Positions 13,979-18,489 of a stretch of DNA of 18,489 nt are shown here, piece after piece. Under the pieces are notes generated by a model. That model ran no database searches, was not told the DNA's origin, and saw only the letters and a list, made by a program, of their open reading frames with translations. Position 1 is the first letter of the stretch. Each line of letters starts with the position of its first letter. This DNA is from Synergistaceae bacterium (GTDB lineage: Bacteria > Synergistota > Synergistia > Synergistales > Synergistaceae), in contig JAUNSQ010000013.1 in assembly GCA_030539135.1 (NCBI GenBank), forward strand, positions 1-18,489, in the 5' to 3' direction. The position numbers were made by a program, and so were the translations under genes.

Positions 13979-15349
13979 ATGAAACTTAAGACAAAGTTGT
14001 TTGGTCATACCTATGAATTTAAGTCGCTATGCGAAGTCATGGGAAAGGCCAACGAAGAGAAGTCTGGTGACAAACTGGCTGGGATTGGTGCAGAGTCCGC
14101 AGAAGAAAGGGTAGCCGCTAAGGTAGTCCTTTCAGACGTAACTCTCGAAGAGCTTCGCAACACGCCTGCCGTACCTTACGAGCAGGATGAAGTGACGCGT
14201 ATTATTCAGGACTCCGTAAATGAGACCATTTACGAGGGAATGAAGCATATGACTGTCTCGGAGTTCAGAGAGTGGCTGCTCGACGGAAACACTGATACAG
14301 CTATGATCAGACGTGCCTCACGCGGACTTACGAGTGAGATGGTGGCTGCTGTTGCAAAGCTTATGAGCAACTTGGACCTTATTTACGCCGCAAAGAAAAT
14401 GCGCGTATCGGCCCACTGCAACACAACGATCGGTCTTCCGGGAACCTTCTCGTCAAGACTCCAGCCGAACCATACGACTGACGACCCCAAGGGCATCATC
14501 GCATCAGCGATGGAAGGCTTCAGCCTCGGCTGCGGCGACGCAGTCCTCGGACTGAACCCAGTCGACGACTCAGTTGAGAGCGTCGCGCGTATCCTCAAGA
14601 TGTTCGATGAATTTAAGAACAAATGGGAGATCCCGACACAGATATGCGTCCTCGCGCACGTTACGACGCAGACAGAGGCCGCCAACAAATTCCATGCTCC
14701 TATCGACCTTATGTTCCAGTCGATAGCCGGATCGGAAAAGGGCAACGAGGCGTTTGGACTTACGGCTCAGATGCTTGACGAAGGCAAGGACATGATGCTC
14801 CGCAGGGGCACATGCACAGGCCCGAACGTCATGTACTTTGAGACTGGGCAGGGTTCCGAGCTCTCAGCCGACGCGAACAATGGCTGGGACCAGGTCACGA
14901 TGGAAGCCCGCTGCTACGGTTTCGCAAAACGCTATCAGCCGTTCCTCGTCAACACGGTCGTCGGATTTATCGGCCCTGAATATCTGTACGATTCAAAGCA
15001 GGTCATCCGCGCCGGTCTCGAAGACCACTTCATGGGCAAGCTCACCGGCATTCCGATGGGATGCGACGCCTGCTACACGAACCACATGAAGGCTGACCAG
15101 AACGATATAGAGAACCTCGCGACGCTTCTTGTGGCTGCCGGATGCAACTACATTATGGGCGTCCCGCAGGGCGACGACTGCATGCTTATGTATCAGTGCA
15201 CTGGATACCATGAAGCAGCGGCTCTGCGCGAAACCTTTGGACTTCGCCCGACGGCGGAATTCGACGCATGGCTCGAGAAGATGGGCTTCTCTGAAAATGG
15301 GAAACTGACGCCTCTGGCCGGCGACGCTTCCGTGTTCTTGGATAAGTAG
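13979..15349 (+). CDS. eutB: Ethanolamine ammonia-lyase large subunit EutB
   Basis: EutB is the catalytic, TIM-barrel subunit of adenosylcobalamin-dependent ethanolamine ammonia-lyase, which turns ethanolamine into acetaldehyde and ammonia. The 456 residues match the family over full length. Residues known to bind substrate in the E. coli enzyme are present at nearly the same numbers: R160 and Q162 (SSRLQPNH), N193 (LGLNPVDD), E288 (YFETGQGSE) and D363 (MGCDACYTNH). GAGGTGAGAGG stands before the ATG. It is followed after 19 bp by eutC. Confidence 0.98.
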   Translation: MKLKTKLFGHTYEFKSLCEVMGKANEEKSGDKLAGIGAESAEERVAAKVVLSDVTLEELRNTPAVPYEQDEVTRIIQDSVNETIYEGMKHMTVSEFREWLLDGNTDTAMIRRASRGLTSEMVAAVAKLMSNLDLIYAAKKMRVSAHCNTTIGLPGTFSSRLQPNHTTDDPKGIIASAMEGFSLGCGDAVLGLNPVDDSVESVARILKMFDEFKNKWEIPTQICVLAHVTTQTEAANKFHAPIDLMFQSIAGSEKGNEAFGLTAQMLDEGKDMMLRRGTCTGPNVMYFETGQGSELSADANNGWDQVTMEARCYGFAKRYQPFLVNTVVGFIGPEYLYDSKQVIRAGLEDHFMGKLTGIPMGCDACYTNHMKADQNDIENLATLLVAAGCNYIMGVPQGDDCMLMYQCTGYHEAAALRETFGLRPTAEFDAWLEKMGFSENGKLTPLAGDASVFLDK

Positions 15350-15368
15350 CGAAGGAGGGAAGCAGACA

Positions 15369-16271
15369 ATGATTGAACAGAATGCACTTAGAGAAATAAT
15401 CGAACAGGTGCTCAGTGAGATGAATGTCGAGAAGACATCTGCTCCTGTGAATACGCAGGCGGCTCCTGCCGCTCCTGCATTTGCGCAGGGCGGAACAACG
15501 GTCGATGACGGATTTATCCCCGATATCACCCAGATAGACATCCGCACACAGTACCTAGTTGACAACCCTCGTCACAAGGAAGAATACTACGACCTCAAGC
15601 AGCATGCGCCGTGCCGCCTTGGCATAGGCAAAGCTGGCGCGCGTTACAAGACGCTGCCGATGCTTGAATTCAGAGCCGCTCACTCAGCAGCTCAGGACGC
15701 GGTCTTCTCCCCGGTAGACCATGATTTCATCGAGAAGATGGGATTTTTCACGGTCCGTTCACAGTGTGAGAATAAGGATATCTTCCTTACTCGCCCTGAC
15801 CTCGGCAGAAAACTCAGCCCCGAGGCAAAAGAGACTCTGAAGCAGAAATGCGCCAAGAACCCGACAGTCGAGCTGTATATCGCGGACGGACTCAGCTCCG
15901 CTGCCGTCGCGGCAAACGTCGGAGACCTATATCCCGCCATCGTGCAGGGGCTTAAGAGCTTCGGCATCGAAGTCGGAACGCCGTTCTTCCTCGAATATGG
16001 CCGCGTTGGAGCCATGGATGAAGTAACGGAAACACTCGGCTCCACAGTCACCTGCGTTCTTATCGGAGAGCGCCCTGGACTTATCACAGCCGAGTCCATG
16101 TCAGCCTACATCACCTATAAAGGAACGGTAGGAATGCCTGAGGCAAGACGCACCGTTCTCTCGAACATACACAGAGCCGGAACTCCGCCTGTCGAAGCCG
16201 GCGCGCATGTAGCTGAAATAATCAAGAAGGTGCTTGACACGAAGACGTGCGGCACAGATCTTAAACTGTAA
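15369..16271 (+). CDS. eutC: Ethanolamine ammonia-lyase small subunit EutC
   Basis: EutC is the small subunit that, with EutB, binds adenosylcobalamin. It has 300 residues. The first ~18 (MIEQNALREIIEQVLSEM) form an amphipathic helix, followed by an Ala/Pro-rich linker to about residue 40; this layout matches the EutC targeting sequence known from enterobacteria and should send the lyase into the microcompartment. The core has RLGIGKAGARYKT, FLTRPDLGRKLS, IADGLSSAAV, GTPFFLEYGRVG, IGERPGL and NIHRAGTPPVEAG, all family-typical. AAGGAGGGA precedes the ATG. Confidence 0.98.
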   Translation: MIEQNALREIIEQVLSEMNVEKTSAPVNTQAAPAAPAFAQGGTTVDDGFIPDITQIDIRTQYLVDNPRHKEEYYDLKQHAPCRLGIGKAGARYKTLPMLEFRAAHSAAQDAVFSPVDHDFIEKMGFFTVRSQCENKDIFLTRPDLGRKLSPEAKETLKQKCAKNPTVELYIADGLSSAAVAANVGDLYPAIVQGLKSFGIEVGTPFFLEYGRVGAMDEVTETLGSTVTCVLIGERPGLITAESMSAYITYKGTVGMPEARRTVLSNIHRAGTPPVEAGAHVAEIIKKVLDTKTCGTDLKL

Positions 16272-16294
16272 ATACTAAGAGGAGGAATGAACAG

Positions 16295-16945
16295 ATGAAG
16301 GGAGATCCAATCAAGGCTAGCGTACTTGCCACAAAGATTATTCCTAACGTTGATCCCGAACTTGCACAAGAATTGGGCTTGACACCAGATCAGAAGTCCC
16401 TTGCTCTGATCACATCGGACTGCGATGATGTTACCTACACCGCGCTCGATGAAGCGACAAAAGCTGCGGACGTTAAAGTCGTATATGCGAAGAGCTGCTA
16501 CGCGGGCGCGCCGAACGCGACACAGAAGAGCGCTGGCGAAATCATAGGCATCCTCGCCGGACCGAACCCAGCCGAAGCAAAGGCCGGACTCAAGGCCTGC
16601 GTCGACATGGTCGAGAACGTGGCACACTTTATCTCAGCCAACGAAGACGACACGATCGCGTATTACGCGCACTGCATCTCACGCACAGGCTCCTATCTCT
16701 CAGCCGGAGCGGGAATTGCAGAGGGTGAAGCCCTAGCATACCTTATCGCGCCTCCACTGGAAGCGATATATGGTATTGATGCCGCGCTCAAAGCTGCCGA
16801 TGTCTCGATGTGCGTACTCTATGCGCCACCATCGGAAACGAACTTCGGCGGAGCCCTCCTCACAGGGTCACAGTCAGCATGCAAGGCAGCCTGCCAGGCG
16901 TTTGGCGCGGCAGTCGAGTATGCTGCTGAAAAGCCGCTTGACTAA
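16295..16945 (+). CDS. eutL: Microcompartment shell protein EutL (tandem BMC)
   Basis: EutL is a two-BMC-domain protein that forms trimeric tiles with a gated central pore in the ethanolamine microcompartment shell. The 216 residues include the family-typical IIPNVDPELAQELGL (about 15-29), SLALITSDCDDVTYTALDEATKAADV (35-60), AHFISANEDDTIAYYAH, SRTGSYLS and ETNFGGALLTGSQSACKAAC. The length is normal. GGAGGA lies before the ATG, 23 bp after eutC. It is a pore-forming candidate for ethanolamine entry. Confidence 0.97.
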   Translation: MKGDPIKASVLATKIIPNVDPELAQELGLTPDQKSLALITSDCDDVTYTALDEATKAADVKVVYAKSCYAGAPNATQKSAGEIIGILAGPNPAEAKAGLKACVDMVENVAHFISANEDDTIAYYAHCISRTGSYLSAGAGIAEGEALAYLIAPPLEAIYGIDAALKAADVSMCVLYAPPSETNFGGALLTGSQSACKAACQAFGAAVEYAAEKPLD

Positions 16946-16980
16946 TCCCTGCGAATGAGGCTGCAAGGAGGAGGTAGATC

Positions 16981-17484
16981 ATGGAAGCATTAGGCATGAT
17001 TGAAGTATATGGCTATCTTGCAGCAGTCGAATCATTAGACTGTGCGCTGAAAGCGGCGAATGTCCGCCTGCTCACAGTCAAATTGGTAACCGGCGGCATG
17101 GTCGCTGTGTTCGTCACGGGCGACGTAGGCGCTGTAAAAGCGGCTATGGACGCATCTGCCGGCGCTGCCGAAAGAGTCGGAAGGATCGTATCGGTCCACG
17201 TTATCCCGCGTCCGCACCATGAAGTGGATCTTCTCATGGGTGAAGACGTTAGGACGCGTACCGCCGAACTCGTAAAGGCGATGCTGTCACCGAAGGCTCA
17301 TAAAGCTCCTGTTGAGCAGCCGGCGACACAAGGCGCAGACGAAACACAAGACCTGCAGGCGATGACAGTTTCCGAGCTTCGCGCTCTCGCTTTAGAACTT
17401 AAAGTGAAGGGCATATCCAAAAAGGATATCGCCAAAGCGACGAAAGCCAAACTCATCGCAGCCATAAAAAAGCACGAAGGATAG
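16981..17484 (+). CDS. BMC-domain shell protein with C-terminal SAP/Rho_N-like domain (EutK-like)
   Basis: The first ~86 of 167 residues are one canonical BMC domain that should form hexameric shell tiles: ALGMIEVYGYLAAVE, KAANVRLLTVKLVTGG (pore loop TGG at 37-39), VTGDVGAVKAAMDA and the closing VSVHVIPRPHHEV. A linker rich in Ala, Pro and Gln (about 103-126) follows. The last ~40 residues (MTVSELRALALELKVKGIS, then a Lys-rich helix) look like a Rho_N or SAP helix-extension-helix unit, of the kind that binds nucleic acid. The length resembles enterobacterial EutK, which also joins a BMC domain to a nucleic-acid-binding-like tail, but that tail is a winged helix, so this may be a parallel solution. 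AGGAGGAGGT precedes the ATG. I see the domain pattern; any binding role is inference. Confidence 0.92.
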   Translation: MEALGMIEVYGYLAAVESLDCALKAANVRLLTVKLVTGGMVAVFVTGDVGAVKAAMDASAGAAERVGRIVSVHVIPRPHHEVDLLMGEDVRTRTAELVKAMLSPKAHKAPVEQPATQGADETQDLQAMTVSELRALALELKVKGISKKDIAKATKAKLIAAIKKHEG

Positions 17485-17496
17485 GAGGGATAGCTC

Positions 17497-18489
17497 GTGC
17501 AGTTACACGATAAAGACCTACTGTCTGTTCAGGAGGTACGCGAACTCATAGCGGCGGCGAAAGTCGCTCAGGCGGAGCTTGCTACTAAAGACCAGGCGTA
17601 CGTAGACAGACTTGTTAAGACAATAGCGGACGCGGGCGTCCGCAACGCAGTGCGCCTTGGGCGTATGGCAAACGAGGATACCGGATTTGGCATCCCCGAA
17701 GACAAGACAATCAAGAACGTCTTTGCCAGCCGCGGCGTATACGAATATATAAAGAATATGAAGACGATCGGCGTCATCGAGCATGATGACAAGCTCAAAG
17801 TGACGACACTGGCAGTTCCCCTTGGCGTCATTGCTGGTATCATTCCTTCGACGAACCCGACGTCCACGACTCTTTATAAGGCCGAGATCGCGATCAAATC
17901 AGGAAACTCGATAGTTTTCTCACCGCATCCTCAGGCCCTTCGCTGCATCCTTGAGACAGTCAAGGTCATCCGTCAGGCGATATCCGAAGCCGGCGGCAAT
18001 CCCGACCTCGTCTCATGCATCACGATCCCGACACGTCAGGCGACCGACGTCCTCATGAGCCATGAAGACACGGCTATGATCCTCGCCACAGGCGGAGCGG
18101 CGATGGTTCGCGCGGCATACTCGTCAGGCACTCCGGCTATCGGCGTCGGCCCCGGAAACGGACCTGCGTACATAGAGAAGACAGCCGACATAACGCTCGC
18201 GGTCAAACGCATCATGGATTCCAAGACGTTCGACAACGGCACGATATGCGCTTCGGAGCAGTCAGTCGTATGCGACACTAACATGGCCTCGGCAGTGGAA
18301 GCCGAGATGACCCGTCAGGGCGCTTACTTCCTCTCAGACGCCGAGAGAGATCAGCTCGGAAGATTTATCCTCCGCGCGAACGGCACGATGAACCCGGCCA
18401 TCGTCGGCAAGAACCCGCAGGTAATAGCGGAACTCGCCGGACTCACCAACGTACCTTCATCGGCGCGTGTATTGGTGGCCAAGGAAACA
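17497..18489 (+). CDS. eutE: Acylating acetaldehyde dehydrogenase, EutE/AdhE-N-like (partial)
   Basis: This enzyme converts acetaldehyde and CoA to acetyl-CoA with NAD. The open frame runs 331 codons without a stop and leaves the window at its right edge, so roughly the first two thirds are present. The start is GTG at 17497, 6 nt after GGAGGGA. Visible motifs are VPLGVIAGIIPSTNPTST, SGNSIVFSPHP, LATGGAAMVRAAY, GVGPGNGPAYIEKTADI and FDNGTICASEQSVV, with the catalytic Cys at residue 251. The pattern is nearer to the aldehyde domain of AdhE and clostridial microcompartment enzymes than to E. coli EutE, and it lacks the long N-terminal targeting extension of E. coli EutE; the short N-terminal helix (LLSVQEVRELIAAAK) might serve instead. 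Confidence 0.94.
   Translation, partial: MQLHDKDLLSVQEVRELIAAAKVAQAELATKDQAYVDRLVKTIADAGVRNAVRLGRMANEDTGFGIPEDKTIKNVFASRGVYEYIKNMKTIGVIEHDDKLKVTTLAVPLGVIAGIIPSTNPTSTTLYKAEIAIKSGNSIVFSPHPQALRCILETVKVIRQAISEAGGNPDLVSCITIPTRQATDVLMSHEDTAMILATGGAAMVRAAYSSGTPAIGVGPGNGPAYIEKTADITLAVKRIMDSKTFDNGTICASEQSVVCDTNMASAVEAEMTRQGAYFLSDAERDQLGRFILRANGTMNPAIVGKNPQVIAELAGLTNVPSSARVLVAKET

Noticed and set aside
14993..15565. A 190-codon minus-strand open frame across the eutB-eutC junction
   Set aside because: It overlaps two certain genes antisense and has no motif or ribosome site.
1..18489. CRISPR arrays, insertion sequences, tRNA or rRNA genes
   Set aside because: No regularly spaced repeats, transposase motifs, terminal inverted repeats or tRNA-like clover-leaf sequences were seen on either strand.

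Overview
The window carries three functional blocks, and its gene content is that of an anaerobic, amino-acid or fermentation-product-using bacterium. Two tripartite TRAP transporters, heavy use of the ATA isoleucine codon, mid-range GC and a microcompartment-type ethanolamine operon would fit a gut or anaerobic-digester member of the Synergistota (Cloacibacillus/Synergistes-like). A clostridial origin cannot be excluded, and the phylum is an inference from composition and gene content only.

Left block (1-6904, mostly minus strand). A TRAP transporter operon is read leftward as dctP, dctQ, dctM. It has a GTG start on dctP, a candidate promoter upstream, and a hairpin plus T-run between dctP and dctQ that could make the binding protein more abundant than the membrane parts. 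Next come a PfkB sugar kinase most like pseudouridine kinase, a divergent gene of unknown function (186 aa), a TauE/SafE-type membrane protein, and a class I aminotransferase followed by a strong rho-independent terminator.

Middle block (6905-10003, plus strand). After a regulatory gap of 278 bp lies a second TRAP operon, dctP-dctQ-dctM. It has a TTG start on dctM and a strong terminator at its end. An AT-rich spacer follows.

Right block (10293-18489, plus strand). A promoter with perfect -35 and -10 hexamers and a structured leader precede a compact operon: iron-type alcohol dehydrogenase (eutG-like), eutS, eutP, eutA, eutB, eutC, eutL, a one-domain BMC shell protein with an extra C-terminal domain, and an acylating acetaldehyde dehydrogenase that runs off the window edge. 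EutBC splits ethanolamine to acetaldehyde and ammonia using adenosylcobalamin, and EutA reactivates it. The aldehyde dehydrogenase makes acetyl-CoA, the alcohol dehydrogenase makes ethanol and recycles NADH, and EutS, EutL and the EutK-like protein form part of the shell. The regulator pair eutVW is not between eutP and eutA, and the permease, cobalamin adenosyltransferase and phosphotransacetylase are not in view; they may lie beyond the right edge.

The least conventional features are the C-terminal SAP/Rho_N-like domain on the small shell protein, the structured eut leader without a recognised riboswitch or ANTAR-target signature, hairpins at both dctP-dctQ junctions, and the unrecognised 186-aa gene.
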